Assembly (NCBI GenBank): GCA_963556145.1
Contig: OY744465.1
Span: 6,758,001 to 6,822,000 of the forward strand
DNA: 64,000 bases
Reading direction: 5' to 3'
DNA from: Hygrocybe punicea
Taxonomy: Eukaryota; Basidiomycota; Agaricomycetes; Agaricales; Hygrophoraceae
Under the pieces are notes generated by a model. The model did no database searches. It had not been told where the DNA came from and saw only the letters and a program-made list of their open reading frames with translations. Position 1 is the first letter of the stretch; each line of letters opens with the position of its first letter. Positions 1-11,761 of the stretch are shown here, piece by piece. The position numbers were made by a program, and so were the translations under genes.

Positions 1-760
1 CTGCCAGGGCACACTCTTGCGTCTTGCCGATCTTTTGCATCCACATGAGATCGTTTATGAACCTCCACTGAACATAGTAATATAGCGTCAAATTACCTGC
101 CAACCCCCTCTCTCCTTGGTCCTGGTGGAAATACAAGGAAGTTAATCTTTTGGAAGCCAGCAAGAAGATTCGTACTAATTTCGTAGTCATCTCATCATGA
201 TGCACGTTTTTCATCAGAGTTTCATCGCAACACAGCACTCGCACAAGTGGCGTTAGCCAACCGTAGAAGTTCTGGTCCAGTGGGCACTGGTTACGACGAC
301 GCGGAAGGGCCCGTACGGTATGGAAGTTTCCCAACCCCGGAATTATGTTACCTTTCAGATCTCCTTCTTCCCCTTCGTTTCCCCACATATTTATGGTTTC
401 CTGACCGTTGTTTTCACGACTGATATTTTCCATGTTCGGTGTCAATGTCGGGAAAGACGTGGTGCTCGGTTCAATTGCTGTGCTCACGCCAATCTACATC
501 CAGCCATCGTCAGCACTGGCATCAGCCTGCGTGCGCCACCAAATAACTCAAGACATACATTCTGATATGGCATCTTTCCAAAATCCTGCCCGTTCATCTG
601 CACCGGCAGCCATTCCATCGAACTGTATTCACAAGTCAGCATATGTTCAGCAACAAAAATAACAGTCATCATCATCACGTACTTTTTCTTATTCACGGTG
701 TCATTACCCTCCGAGTCCTTCCATGTGTTGTCTTCCTCCACGTCCACCGATATCGTATGG
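1..760. repeat. dispersed repeat, family R1 (copy cut by window start)
   Basis: The sequence from 1 to about 200 matches 47831-48018, and 425-640 matches 48075-48262, in the same orientation and order, so this is one copy of a dispersed unit that starts left of the window. In the other copies the unit lies just upstream of genes or pseudogenes for a multi-pass membrane protein family, so such a gene may lie off the left edge. The minus strand has patches of protein-like reading frame, but frames break and no family is recognised. Confidence 0.65.
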
Positions 761-1947
761 GAAGAGGGAAGGCGCGAGGTTGCAAAAAATATTCGCCGTA
801 CCCATCATCGAGAACGATCATACTGATGACCACGTCCAAGAGCTGTAGGTAGGGATGATGAAGTTACTCTACAATGTGGCCTGTACTCTGTACCTGGCAA
901 GATAGTTGTCCCACAGTCCTTTCCATTCGACCTCTTTGCTCATTATCTGAGCATCGCAGCTAAGTGCCTTGCGGAACACAGCCTTGCTAAGCTGGTAAAG
1001 TTGTTGGTAGCCTTGGGCAATCCGCGTACCTTGTTTAAGCTTTGCGCGCCGCGACCTCGTCAAGTGATTCGGAGCGGGCTGCTCATCATCTGCGACACGG
1101 CACACAGAACGGCCAATACCAAAGGTCGGAGGGCCCAGTGAACAGGCTGGATAATGCCGCCTGGGTAACCGAGATGTCTGGCAAATTCGTTGAGAGAGAG
1201 AGAAGCTTGGTTACTACATAAGAATGAAACTCACCTCCTTTGTGGGATGTTGGCGCAATCTCAGTACCTTTTCACGAAAGCCAAACTTCTTGTTGAGACA
1301 TGTCCATTTTCTACCTACCCTTGACCTCCCGACGGATCAGCAGCACAATTGGCGAGATGACGAGCTTGAGTATGTTGATGGCGGATTGGAGGTATGTAGG
1401 CCCGATGGAACATTTGCGATAACTTTGTCAAGCGCTGGCTCGGAGCCTTGAGCTGTCTGACGACTTCGGTCAATCACCATGCACTTATGAGTTATGATGT
1501 TCCCTGCATAAGCCCTCGAAGGCTTGAACTGGCGTTGTTGGGCAATAAAATGTGTAACTCAGCAGCATTCAACACCCAAGCCGTATCGCCAACAGAGGGA
1601 GCTTACTAGCCTGGACTATTCCTTCGCTAGCTGAATTACATGTAAACAGATAGGTGTTTTGGTTGCCCGCCGGGGGTGAGCTTGGTGAGGCAGCAATGCC
1701 GGTATGTGTCGTGAATTGGGTGGTTCCGACAGAAGTAAGTGCATGTAAGCCTCGATGTATGCGTAACAGTAAGGCGTCCTCCTCATTTGTCGTCGCGTTT
1801 CCTTGAATTCGATCGAGGCGTTGACCAACATTCCCACACTCAGCTACTCATCAACATCGGGAAAACGTGGACGAAATGACATGAGATTATAAATGATTAG
1901 CAGATAAATTATTTGTATAATATATATAACTATTATACATTGTCTGG
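761..1947. other. no resolved gene; repeat fragments
   Basis: No gene can be supported. The stretch near 1195-1245 resembles 47695-47765, another piece of the R1 unit. The minus-strand frame at 1616-1837 shares a peptide pattern (RRQMRRTPY) with the plus-strand frame at about 52860-52960, so both come from one dispersed family in opposite orientation. The frame at 869-1105 (minus) is open but unrecognised. Confidence 0.4.
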
Positions 1948-2545
1948 TAATGGAAGATATAGGACAGTCGAGTTTGCAGAAACTGCAAAGTGTGCCAGAA
2001 TGAGTGAAATGACTATGTGGTACAAGACTTGCCAAAATTTGCCAAATATGTAAGTCTGGTAGCTCTCATCATACCTAGCAGAATTAGATACCTGGTAGCA
2101 TGCGTCTGAATTACAATACTTGCTTGGATGGACATGAAACCGAAATATATATCTGCATTTATAAAAGACAGTAGAGTTTGCAGAAATGGCAAAGTCTGCT
2201 GGACGGAGCAAAATGACAATATAATATAAGAGTCGCAGGCAGTGGTCGGCATATTAAGCATGGCAGGCGTGATAGGATCTACCTGAATGGCAGTACTTGC
2301 CCAGATCAACAAGAAGGACATCAAACAGAAATATCCATCTGCATTTATAAAAGACAGTAGAGTTGGCAGAAATGGCAAAGTCTGCCGGATGGAGCAAAAT
2401 GACAGTGTAATACAAGAGTCGCACGTAGCGATCGGCATATTAAGTATGACAGGTGTGATAGGGTCCCACCTGGCTGGCAGTACTTGCCCAGATCAACAAG
2501 GAAGACATGAATCTGCAGACAGTTACCTACCCAGATAATATCAAA
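1948..2545. repeat. tandem repeat, period about 186 bp
   Basis: Two clear units start near 2150 and 2336 (the block ATAAAAGACAGTAGAGTT recurs at 2161 and 2347), with a more diverged unit from about 1948. Shared landmarks in each unit are a TATAAAAGACAG block, a GGCAAAGTCTGC block, an AAAATGACA block and a GGCATATTAAG block. It is AT-rich and has no convincing reading frame. Confidence 0.75.
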
Positions 2546-2966
2546 TAGCATTGGTGAAATTTACAAGCTTGATAGCGTTGATATGAAGCATATTAAGCTG
2601 TCAGATGTTGTAAGAATGGCAAATTCGATCAGATACAACTGTATGACATTGCTTGTCCAGATATGTCAGAATGCCGGTTGGGATCAGTTTGCACCTGAAC
2701 CAGAGATATGGATGAGTTAGCACAAGGCTTACTGTTGCAGGTATTGCGTGGTAAGAACCAGCCGGCTTGGACGAATAGCGTCGGAAGCTTCCTGCAATTC
2801 AGCGTCTTCACAGCTGTCATCTGAATGGCACCATAGATGAACAAATGGGATGGATTTCCAGATGTATGCTACATTTGGAATCTTATCAACATATGGTACT
2901 ACATTGCAAATCTAATCAAATGGTAAAAATTACGTTCCCCAGGCCCTATCCCGCTAACTGAGGTGA
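2546..2966. other. no gene seen
   Basis: Intergenic sequence 3' of the DUF6698 gene. I see no reading frame or repeat worth naming here. Confidence 0.4.
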
Positions 2967-4430
2967 TCACTCAGTTGGAGCTGCAACTGCAGCGGCTGCT
3001 TGTCTCTGGGCCCTCTTCTCCTTGATCTTTGCGAGAGCGCTATTCTTTGCAAGCGGCCGTTGAGCCGAGGTATAACTTGGAAAAATATGGCTTGTGAGGA
3101 TGGGCTTGTCATTGGATCCCACTGAGCAGTTGTCAACCTACTCACCGATTCCACCATACCATGAGGTCGTTGACCTCTTCCTTCTCTTCAACGTCCTCGA
3201 AAAGTTCCAAAATGCTACTGTAGAAGCGTTCGGAGTCTGTTACCATGTCGGACCGTGAAAAAACTGCTGAGGAGCTGAGGGCGAACCGAGTCTGGAGCGG
3301 ATTATATAGCGGGTGATAGAAAAACAGAGGTGGGACCAGACAGACCTGAGTCGCTATGTAAGCGAGTGACGCTGGGGTGACACCTGTCATGCCATGGATT
3401 CGTGCATTCCCAGATCACGTGGCCTTGTTCTCCTTGTCAACGGAACTTGGCGACGTGAATACATGCTTATATGCCTGCAATGAGTCGGTAGATAACAGAG
3501 CAACGAAACAGAGGATAAAATACAACGCACTGAAACGAGAATCGGACTTCTGAACAAGCCCTTCCACGGGTCCTCCGGATCATAATCGTAACCTGCATAT
3601 AGGAAGACTGGCCATTGGTCACTGGAAACTACCATCTCTCCACTTCGCAGCTTCTCTTTAACTCTGTATAAATTAGTTTGAGGCAAGGACGAACCTGAAG
3701 GATAGATTGGATCCACTTACTCAGCATTGGCCCAATCCAAGCCTGCAGGGCAGAGCAGCGCTCCTGTACGTTCATGGTGGAAACCGCGATCCATCTTGAC
3801 ATTGTGCCCAAGTGGTGGGCTGAGGGTTTGGCCTCGAGGTGTTATCCAATCCAATATAGGACCCTTGAGACTTTTCGTGTCATCAGAGCGGGCGCTTGAC
3901 ACCCCCTTTTGTATCTAAGGACAAAAGCCTTGATCAGTGGCAGAAGGATCTTGTTGACTGGACGTACCATTTCAGCTATACTCCCCATATCTTCCCCGTC
4001 ACCGTTCATGAGACGCTGCTCAAGACCTGGGATCATCTGCAACAATGCCTCAAAAACTTGGTGCTCCCTTCTCTGCCTGTGACGACAAACAATTATGCGC
4101 GGTTAAATTAGGGACGGATGATTGAAGCGTGGGAGAGACAAACTCGTAAGTAAAAGCTTCATCCGGCTCTTCTGCCAGTTCTCCCACTCGTAATAGACTG
4201 TTGGTGAGAAGGGCCGAAACACTGCATAATGCATGTATGGTCCGGCCAAAGTGACGGCCGTGATGGACTAACGGATTAGCGAGACAGCTGTAAAGAGGGA
4301 TAAGAGCAGTAAGTTTCCAAATCCAAAAGGTTTGAAAATTCAACACTTATGGGCGTTTTTTTGGCCCAAGTGTAAGGGCGCCCGCCCTTTTACGGCTTGC
4401 TGTGGCCCGGGTGTCCTCCTCCTCAGACAT
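2967..4430 (-). pseudogene. DUF6698-family protein, one internal stop
   Basis: Matches DUF6698, a family of unknown function found in many copies in Agaricomycetes. Read 5' to 3' on the minus strand, the conserved blocks occur in order: an Arg/Lys-rich N-terminus, HFGRTIHALCSVSALLTN, LLQMIPGLEQRL, KGVSSARSDDTKSLKG, the block around GFHHERTGALLCPAG, the block around DYDPEDPWKGLFRS, VTPASLAYIATQ, and RFALSSSAVFSRSDM followed by a NDLMVWWNR block and a basic/alanine-rich tail ending at 2967. Introns with GT and AG ends separate the blocks, including after AEM and before IQKG. One TGA at 3417-3415 replaces an Arg codon (CGA expected) in the block before VTPAS. Apart from this stop the gene is complete, so it is either a recent pseudogene or a damaged allele. 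The exact exon 1/2 junction was not resolved. Confidence 0.82.
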
Positions 4431-5463
4431 TCGATTTGAATCAATAGTCCAGGAAGACTTGAAAGAAGGAAGAGTCGAAAGGGAAAAGATTTGTGAGTTG
4501 ACGAGTTGACGATACTGCCAGAATTTACTGAATATATACAGCAAAGCTCTCAGGCACCAAGGCTTCTGACTCGACACTGACTCAGAATGACTGGTATTGA
4601 CTCAATTAGACCAAATGGGACCAAACATAGTCTGAGAATCGGACGGGTATAAATGCATCAGTTGACGGTGCTGGTATGTAGCAGTGACCCACCATACTCT
4701 GTGACTCATGCCTTTGATCCATAGTAGTACCAGTAGTTGCATCTATCTCCATCAAATCCGTACTTCGACCAACGCTGTCCTCCAATTCAATCACAATAAG
4801 GGCTATGGGCTGAAGGTTTGGAAATGGTGTGTCCTGATGCTTCATTAATGTGTTAGAACGCATAAGCTGATTCTTGACAGGCCGGTAAACGCAGATGGCG
4901 AACGAGTCCCACCCTCGGAGTTGCCCAATCACCGCCTTTCCCATCGGTTCCACGGTCCATGCTGCATTTGCCCAGTGACCAGAGTCTTAGCCCGAGGGCG
5001 GTCCCAATTCATAGAAGCAGCTATCTTGATGGTCAGGACTGGTCGCCTTGCCAGACAGTATGTTGCTTGTTGTGTGCGTGGTAGATGTGGATATATGGGT
5101 GAGTTTCAGCAGGTTCCGACATTAAGAAAGAAATACTGACCTTGAGTGGAAGTTCACATTGAACGCCTATATGGCAAGATTGGAGTGCTGGTGCAGTCCT
5201 ATCCGTCGAGAGGTTGGCATTTCAACATTGTTGAAGTGATGATCACTGATTTCCAGATGCAATACAGATCCTGGAGAACCGCGCCCGCTCGCGTATGAAC
5301 AACTTGAATCAGTCGGTAACGATGCTGAACCGAATCAAAATGGAGGATCCTCACAGCATCATCTCCAATGGTCTGATGTATTGAGTGGTGAATTTTTCGC
5401 ATACCAAGTCAGTTAGCTAGACGCTGAAGAACTGAATCAGACATCAACCTGAATAATTCTACA
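4431..5463. other. unresolved; possible decayed coding sequence on minus strand
   Basis: The minus strand has a fairly protein-like frame from 4953 to 4606 with a Met/Asp-containing tail, and another from 5402 to 5199, but I could not link them by plausible splice sites or recognise a family. No repeat was noticed. Confidence 0.3.
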
Positions 5464-5724
5464 TTGGTAGACATTCCTTCACCCCGGAAACCAGCGCGTG
5501 GTCGTCATATTCCGTCTACATCACCTGAATTACTCCAATTATTGCAACTCAATTCTCCAGTTCGGCCAGGTTTGAAGGAATCCGACTTTTGCGCCTTGTT
5601 TGCTAGGTGCACCTGTGGCTTGATCATGACACGAAAGGCCTTCAAGAACCATTACTGCCCGAACGAGAATGCCTTGACGCTTGAGGCCAACGTCATCGAG
5701 ATTACCGATAACGATAGTGATTAG
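5464..5724 (+). CDS. short C-terminal gene piece with a C/C/H/C cluster
   Basis: An 86-residue open frame ending at a clean stop. It contains ARCTCGLIMTRKAFKNHYC, a Cys-x-Cys ... His-x-x-Cys arrangement that could bind zinc, then an acidic tail (ITDNDSD). Similar short zinc-cluster tails close many repetitive basidiomycete proteins of unknown function, so this is probably the last exon of a longer repeat-family gene whose 5' part I could not find. The start is unsupported; the frame opens at an ATG but upstream exons are likely. Confidence 0.4.
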   Translation: MVDIPSPRKPARGRHIPSTSPELLQLLQLNSPVRPGLKESDFCALFARCTCGLIMTRKAFKNHYCPNENALTLEANVIEITDNDSD

Positions 5725-6113
5725 TCACGGCCAAAACTTTGTTTTTGTTTTTGTTTTCAATTTTCTGCAATGACATTTAATGGCGTTAATTCTTTAAATG
5801 GGTGATGGAGTCTCAAAGCAGCTGCAAACTGTGATTGTAGATGAGCGACGCCATTGCTCAAGCACAAACTTGTAATACTGTGTGATTGTCGCATCAGCTA
5901 ACTATGTATAGTTGTGAAGGAAGGACTCGGAGCTCACGCGATTGCTGTGCCACAGTTGCTTGAATTGACTCTGTTGAATTAACTGGCCCCTCCTCCAAAA
6001 GCCTGAAGGTTTGGTTTTCTAAACTGGGAGTGTAAAAGTGTGGAATTGACGCTTGCGGGAGCAATACAAATGGATATTGACAAAATGATATTACAGTAGT
6101 GAAAAAATGATAT
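5725..6113. other. AT-rich intergenic, no gene seen
   Basis: Space between the zinc-cluster frame and the 3' end of the split SPT5-like gene. Nothing recognisable. Confidence 0.4.
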
Positions 6114-7098
6114 TTATAATTTTTTTATGACAGCAAGCTGCTCTTTGGATACCGCAATGAACGGGTTGTGGGGTGTGTCGGGTTTTGCGAGGACGCACAT
6201 CCCCTCCCTGTTCATTTTATCAATCAGAAGAATGTCACCTGTGATTGAGTCACCCTTGATCACCACCACTAGCTCCTGAGGGCCTTGCGGATGTACCAGG
6301 TCGAGAAACTGAATAGGAATGTTTGTGCGCACAGTCGATAGGTGATCACGCATTTGAACATCAACATGTGTTCGATTTCCCCCATTGGATGATGGTAGGG
6401 TGAAACCAAGGCGACCGAATAGTGTACCACCTGCCCATTCTTTAGTAAAAGTCACCATAATCTTCAAGGCATAAAGTTGGCGGTCTGCGAGCCAAAGGTC
6501 CGGATTGGCTATGAAGAAGTCAGACACACAATGCAGAACAGATCGACAGCATGGCGTACCTTCTGCCTTGTCATCCGGCCTTCCAGGTGTCCACGATGAT
6601 GGGTCCCAAGCGGGACTGACTGGTTCTGAAAACATGTCGACTGGGATGGGGGTAGATGGCATGAGGGGAGTGGTCGACAGAGGAATGGGTGGTCGCATGG
6701 GCACGCTGGTTCCGAATCCAGTATACTCTCTCGCCTCCATGACTCGAATTGGGCACTCTTGCAGTGGCAGCAGTGCACCATCGTGGCTGCGATGCATTAG
6801 TTCAGTGCAACGCAACTGGAAACGATAAGACTCACTCAAATATTGTTAAATCCCGAAACTTGAACATGGATTTTCGCACCGTGGCTTCTAACTCCACTAT
6901 GGCAACCCCTCGGAAGTGATTTATGTCTTTGATGATACCTCAGTAGTCCTTGCAGGGTCCTTGAATAACTACAACACGCCGGCCGACTAGTGGATCCACA
7001 GTGTCACACTGTGCAACCTGTGTGCTAGGAACAGCGTCCGATCGTCCCTCGCAGAAATCAAGATCTCTGACGAGTACCTGTACCTTCAAAAGATGCGT
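6114..7098 (-). pseudogene. SPT5-like gene, 3' half (C-terminal KOW region)
   Basis: Second half of an SPT5-like transcription elongation factor gene; the first half is at 12670-14028, across the LTR element. Exons: 7077-6836, 6786-6560, 6508-6114, all joined by GT-AG introns that keep phase. Exon 4 carries a KOW-type block (DPLVGRRVVVIQGPCKDY, then GIIKD and VAIVELEA). Exon 5 is Pro/Ser/Thr-rich with SPAWDPSSWTPGR, resembling the SPT5 C-terminal repeat region. Exon 6 has a final KOW-like block (GDSITGDILLIDK) and a proper stop. A TGA at 6942-6940, about residue 450 of the joined product, interrupts the KOW block. The last 21 bases before the element are the 3' end of the interrupted intron. 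Confidence 0.82.
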
Positions 7099-8006
7099 TG
7101 TAGAGGGTCGACGTCCCTCTGAGTCCGTATCATCAATATATCACGAATCCGGACCAACCCGATGCCGCCATTCGACTTGCATTCGAACCCGACGTAACCC
7201 GACGCAACCCGACGTGACGTGACGTGACGTGACCCGACGTGACCAACATAACCCGACGTATGCCGCTTCGTCACAGCCGCTCTCAGACTAAATCCGGCAG
7301 CCTCAAACGCCTCGGAGTTCCAATTCCAGGAGATGGATCTCTTCGGACTCAATCCCCGACTTCGGATTTACTTTATTTATGCATCCCATCGTCCTTTCGG
7401 AGATATGTAGGACTTTCTAGATCTTTTCCTTGCATATTCGTTTTCCCCTCCATTTCCTGTCTTCGTTGCTTTGCAACCCCCCTTTCCACATCCCCATTCC
7501 AACCTTTCTTTGTAGCTTACCATCGGCCGAAGTAGACATGTCCAAAAGTAGCTACACACTCATGTACTATAAAAACGGTCCCCGACGACTGTACAAAATA
7601 AGATACCCTTAGTCCCCGTTTCCCTCATAGTCAGAATCGTTTAAATCCCTTCAAATGCTCGTCCACGTAGTTCCTTAGCCTTTTTATAGTTTACTTCGTT
7701 GTCTTCCTCGTTGTTCCCGTATATTTGTTCATTGTTTCCGACCCGACCCGACCCGACCCGCCGTACCCGACATTGTCGGCATCGTCGGGTTCTTCTTTAT
7801 TTCTCCGTTTTCACTCCGTTCATCACCGGATTCGTCGTTATTAGTCCAGTTTTATGCGGCGGCTTTACTTTTACTAACATTCCTTTACTTTTACTACTAT
7901 TCCCGACACTGACTTATCCAGTCACTTCTACGCTGACACCCACAGGTTAGGATCTTTATATTATTTCTTTATATAGTTCCGAAGCCACCAAGAACCCGCA
8001 TCTACA
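7099..8006 (+). repeat. left LTR
   Basis: 908 bp, TGTAG...CTACA. Contains short CCCGACGT/GACGTGACGTGAC-type repeats near 7195-7250, a TATA box (7568-7575) and CCCGA repeats near 7740-7760. Confidence 0.93.
7568..7575 (+). promoter_or_regulatory. TATA box in the left LTR
   Basis: TATAAAAA at offset 469 from the LTR start, the probable promoter for the element transcript. The right LTR carries the same box at 12231-12238. Confidence 0.6.
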
Positions 8007-8008
8007 TC

Positions 8009-8022
8009 TGGAGCCCACCGCG
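8009..8022 (+). other. primer-binding site of the LTR element
   Basis: TGGAGCCCACCGCG starts 2 nt after the left LTR. TGG pairs with the CCA end of a tRNA, as expected for a minus-strand primer site. The tRNA species was not assigned. Confidence 0.65.
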
Positions 8023-8849
8023 AGGATAATTCAGTGTCAAGAAACATTCATTTCATAGCCCCTCATTTCCTTTCGTCATCTCGAAACAAGCCTTGCCGCA
8101 GCACTTTACACATCCGACACCCGTTACCCGACTTCTTTACATTCGACACCCAACGCTCCGACATCCACTCGCCAACTATCACACTATCATTTGGGTTTGA
8201 TTCTCATACTATTTTCTCTTCTTTGACGACTACAATTGTTCAGTTTCACGTACAACTTCGAACCCGCTCTTGTGCGGCCGACCCAGCGGCCGTTTACCGC
8301 TTTAGGAAACTTGCACAGCCACGACCCAATACACACTTTGTCGACTCGACGTCTCGATCCCCGTCACATCCACCATCCACACTCGTTTTTACAACCCCAA
8401 CGCACTCGGAATTCCACGCCCCACCGATTCCGGTCGAAAATGCGCGCCCGGAAAACCCCAAAACAGGCCCCAGCGACCGCGACCAACAACAACCGCGTCA
8501 CTCACGAAAACACAGACGAACGGAGCCACGAAGCAGAAGGAACACGCCCACAGTGTAACGGGTTTAGCCTGTGCACCCCAGGTACGCCCATCGTAGCCGT
8601 TTTCGTGGTAACCGTGCAGAAAAACGCGTTCAAACGCGGTTTTCGACGCGTCCAACCGTATCCGCCCCCGTTTGGCTCCCGCTTCGCCCCCGTATGGCCA
8701 GCCGTTCACGTCTACGGACTCGCTCTCGTCCCCGGATACAAGCCCTGACACGGCCCCGTTGTCTGAGCCTGCGAAGTTACCAGCAAACCGCGTCAGCGTC
8801 CCTCACGAGTCCGTGCAAACAGCCCCGCCGCGTTCCAGCCCTCAACACC

Positions 8850-9480
8850 GTGCTACAGCCCCACGACGACAGTCGCGAGCCCACACGAGTCGTCTTCGCC
8901 GTTATCGACGCTCCCACAGTGTCCCACGTCACCCCGCTTCGTGCCCCCGCCTATTCGACATCCCCGGCCGCTTACGCCTCCCCGTCGCCTCGTACCGCTT
9001 CCTACAGCCCCACGACACCACTCGCGAGCCCTCACGAGCCATCCTCGCCGTCATCGACCCTCACGCGTCACCACGTCATCCTTCCTCGTGCCCCCCGTAC
9101 TCGACATCCCCGGCCGCTCACGTCCTCGTTGGACCATCCGCCGCTTCGTACAGCCTCCCAGAGCCCCACACCGTCGTTCGTAAGCCAGTACAGGCCGTCC
9201 TCGCCATTATCGATGCCCCACGCCGCGCCACGTCACCCGGCTTCGTGCCCCAGCTAAGTCGACGTCTCCGGCCGCTTACGCCCTCGTTGGACCTCCCCGT
9301 CGCCTCGTACCGTTTCCTACAGCCCCACGACACCACTCGCGAGCCCTCACGAGCCATCCTCGCCGTCATCGACGCCTCACGCATTGCCACGTCATACTTC
9401 CTCGTGCCCCCGTAACTCGACATCCCCGGCCGCTCACGTCCTCGTTGGACCACCCGCTGCTTCCCACTAGTTCCCAGCAC
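8850..9480 (+). repeat. tandem repeats inside the LTR element, about 150-165 bp
   Basis: Four imperfect units, each with CTACAGCC(C/T)C near its start (about 8853, 9002, 9148, 9316) followed by GCGAGCCC.CACGAG, TCGCCGT.ATCGA and a CTCGACATCCCCGGCCGC-type block. Composition is C-rich on the plus strand. Confidence 0.7.
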
Positions 9481-10913
9481 CCCACATCGCCCTCGCAAAC
9501 CCCTACAAGCTGTCCCCGTTATATTAGAGCTTCCAACGCCATGCCACGTCACCCAACGGCCTACCACCGCGTTCTCTCATCCAGAACCAACGACCACCGC
9601 GTACGACCACTACCACACCCACGTTCACGCCTCCGCACCTCGACATGGCTCCATACTGCCCCAAACACGTCCGCCCCCGTCCCTCGTCGTCCCACGCAAG
9701 CGGCCACGTCACCTACGTCACCCCGTCGACTCCCACTCTCGACCCCCGCTTCCCAGCCGTCCCCGTCCTCGCCCACTCCCCCTCGACCACCTACGTCCTC
9801 GACCAACCCCACGACGTCCCTCTCGCGAGCCCAAACGAAGCCCCGTTGGGTTACGCCCGCGAAACCGTGACCACCGGCCGCTCAAACCCGTTCCACGACC
9901 CGACGCATCGTTGTCAAATCCCCACGCATATCCGCCACGAAAGTACACGAAACGCCACCCGTATCACCCCCAATCTATCTCCCAGTCCACGTCGTCTCAT
10001 CCGCCCACGTCATCCGCCTCCGTCCCCCGACATCGACCACCCGTTGCCGCCTCCTCGACCTCTCGCCATCCTCGAACGACCTCACGAAACCACGATCCAC
10101 GTCACGCAATCCCACGTTCCCTCTTATCCGCCCACGTCGTCCGCCCCGTCTCCCTACGTGGCCCTATGCCATACCGCCACACCCGACAACCCGTTTTCGA
10201 CCAATCCGCTACATCGGCTTCCGGATCCGGATCCGCGACTCGCATCACAGCACCCGACTACGAACCCGGACGCGTTCCCAACGATTCCGCGGCATCCGGT
10301 TCCGGTTCCGGCTCAATTCGAGCATGAGGTTCCGGTTCCGGTTTCACATCCCGTACCCGCCACCTTCGCACCCCCATACCCACCGAACCCGACCCTACGA
10401 AAACCCCTCACCGTCCATCGGCATAAGAAATATATACATAAATAGATTAAATAAATAAAAAGAAAGAAAAACGTCAGAGATAAAAGAAAGATAAAAAGAA
10501 ATACACTCGTTCCCGACACACCCGACACCCGCATAATACACCCGACGTACTCGACACACCCGCTTACGAATCCGTCGCACCCAACGAACCCGCTTACGAA
10601 CCCGCCGCACCCGCTTACGAACCCGACACGTCGCTTCACTCGTTCCCCACGCACCCGACTCATCCGCTCATGCACCCGCATTAAACCCATTTGACATCGT
10701 TCTCCGCTTTCCATGACCCACCGTTTCCGCCACCGTTTCGACCAAGACACAATGTTCCCTGTCTCAGCTTCGATTTCCAACCCACCCAACTTTATATTTC
10801 AGTTCCATGGGGGAGAATGCTTCCCCACGGGTCCAAGCCGGTGCTGAACCGCCTAGTATGAGGCTGATATCACAGCCGTTGATTATCGCCCCCATATTAG
10901 TATTGACATATCG

Positions 10914-11175
10914 AACCTCCGCCATCGTCTATCGAACCTCCGCCATCGTCTATCGAACCTCCGCCATCGTATATCGAACCTCCGTCGTCGTCCATTGAAC
11001 CTCCGTTTTCATCATATCGTATCGAACCTCCGCCGTTGTCCATCGAACCTCCGTCATCGTCCATCGAACCTCCGTTGTCGTCATATCGTATCGAACCTCC
11101 GCCATCGTATATCGAACCTCCGTCGTCGTCTATCGAACCTCCGTTTTCGTCATATCGTATTGAACAACCACTGTC
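10914..11175 (+). repeat. minisatellite, 21-bp unit
   Basis: Repeats of TATCGAACCTCCGCCATCGTC with variants; a longer spacer containing CATATCGTATCGAACC recurs, giving a second-order period. It would read as Ile-Glu-Pro-Pro-Ser repeats in one frame, but nothing else supports coding. Confidence 0.8.
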
Positions 11176-11761
11176 GTCATATCATGTCTACCCCTACGCC
11201 ACCGTTTCCGCCACCCGTTGACACAGCCACCAAAGCCGCTGACCCTAACTCGACCCGCCTAGACCGTCTTTATCATCCACTTGTGTTTTATTTCGTTTCC
11301 GCTCCTGCCTTACTCGTCTCCGTCACCCGCCCCCAATCCTATGTCACGTTTAGTTTTATCCCGACTTGATTTCTATCGCGTCCCCTCTTTCCGATACCCG
11401 ACATTTATTTATTTTCTCATCTATTTTGTGTTTCCACTCCCCATTTGTCCCGTTTTTGTAGCTTTCCATCTTTTCTTTCATTTCCGCTCAGTTCCCATTT
11501 CCTCCAGTTCTATGTACTTTGTTTCCTTTTTCCTCGACACCGGCTTCACTCATTTCGTTCCCCATTTGCCGCTCTCAGCCTCCGACCGTCCATCGAGTTC
11601 CGCTAGTCACCATCCGCTCTCCCCCTTTGCATTATCCATAACCCGCCTCGTCCTGTCGAGCCCGATTCCATGACCACCACGTCGGCCTCATCTCACGCAT
11701 CCGAGTCCCGAGTCCACATAGTATAGACCAGGGATGGTCTTTATTTGAAGTACCCTGGAGA

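Noticed and set aside
6970..7000. GGCCGACTAGTGGATCCAC near 6980 looks like a cloning polylinker (SpeI-BamHI)
   Set aside because: On the minus strand it encodes the conserved VDPLVGRR part of a KOW block in frame, so it is genomic coding sequence.
8034..10445. Long overlapping open frames on the plus strand (174 to 266 codons), Pro/Ser/Thr/His-rich
   Set aside because: They overlap in different frames inside the LTR element and follow from C-rich, TAA/TAG-poor composition and tandem repeats. No domain is seen.
10808..10819. GGGGGAGAATG as the polypurine tract and start of another LTR
   Set aside because: It resembles a Gypsy polypurine tract, but no matching second LTR was found and the element's own right LTR starts at 11762. 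It may be a relic, but support is too thin for a feature.
10914..11175. Regularly spaced repeats that might suggest a CRISPR array
   Set aside because: Units are back-to-back minisatellite copies with no unique spacers, in a eukaryotic retroelement.
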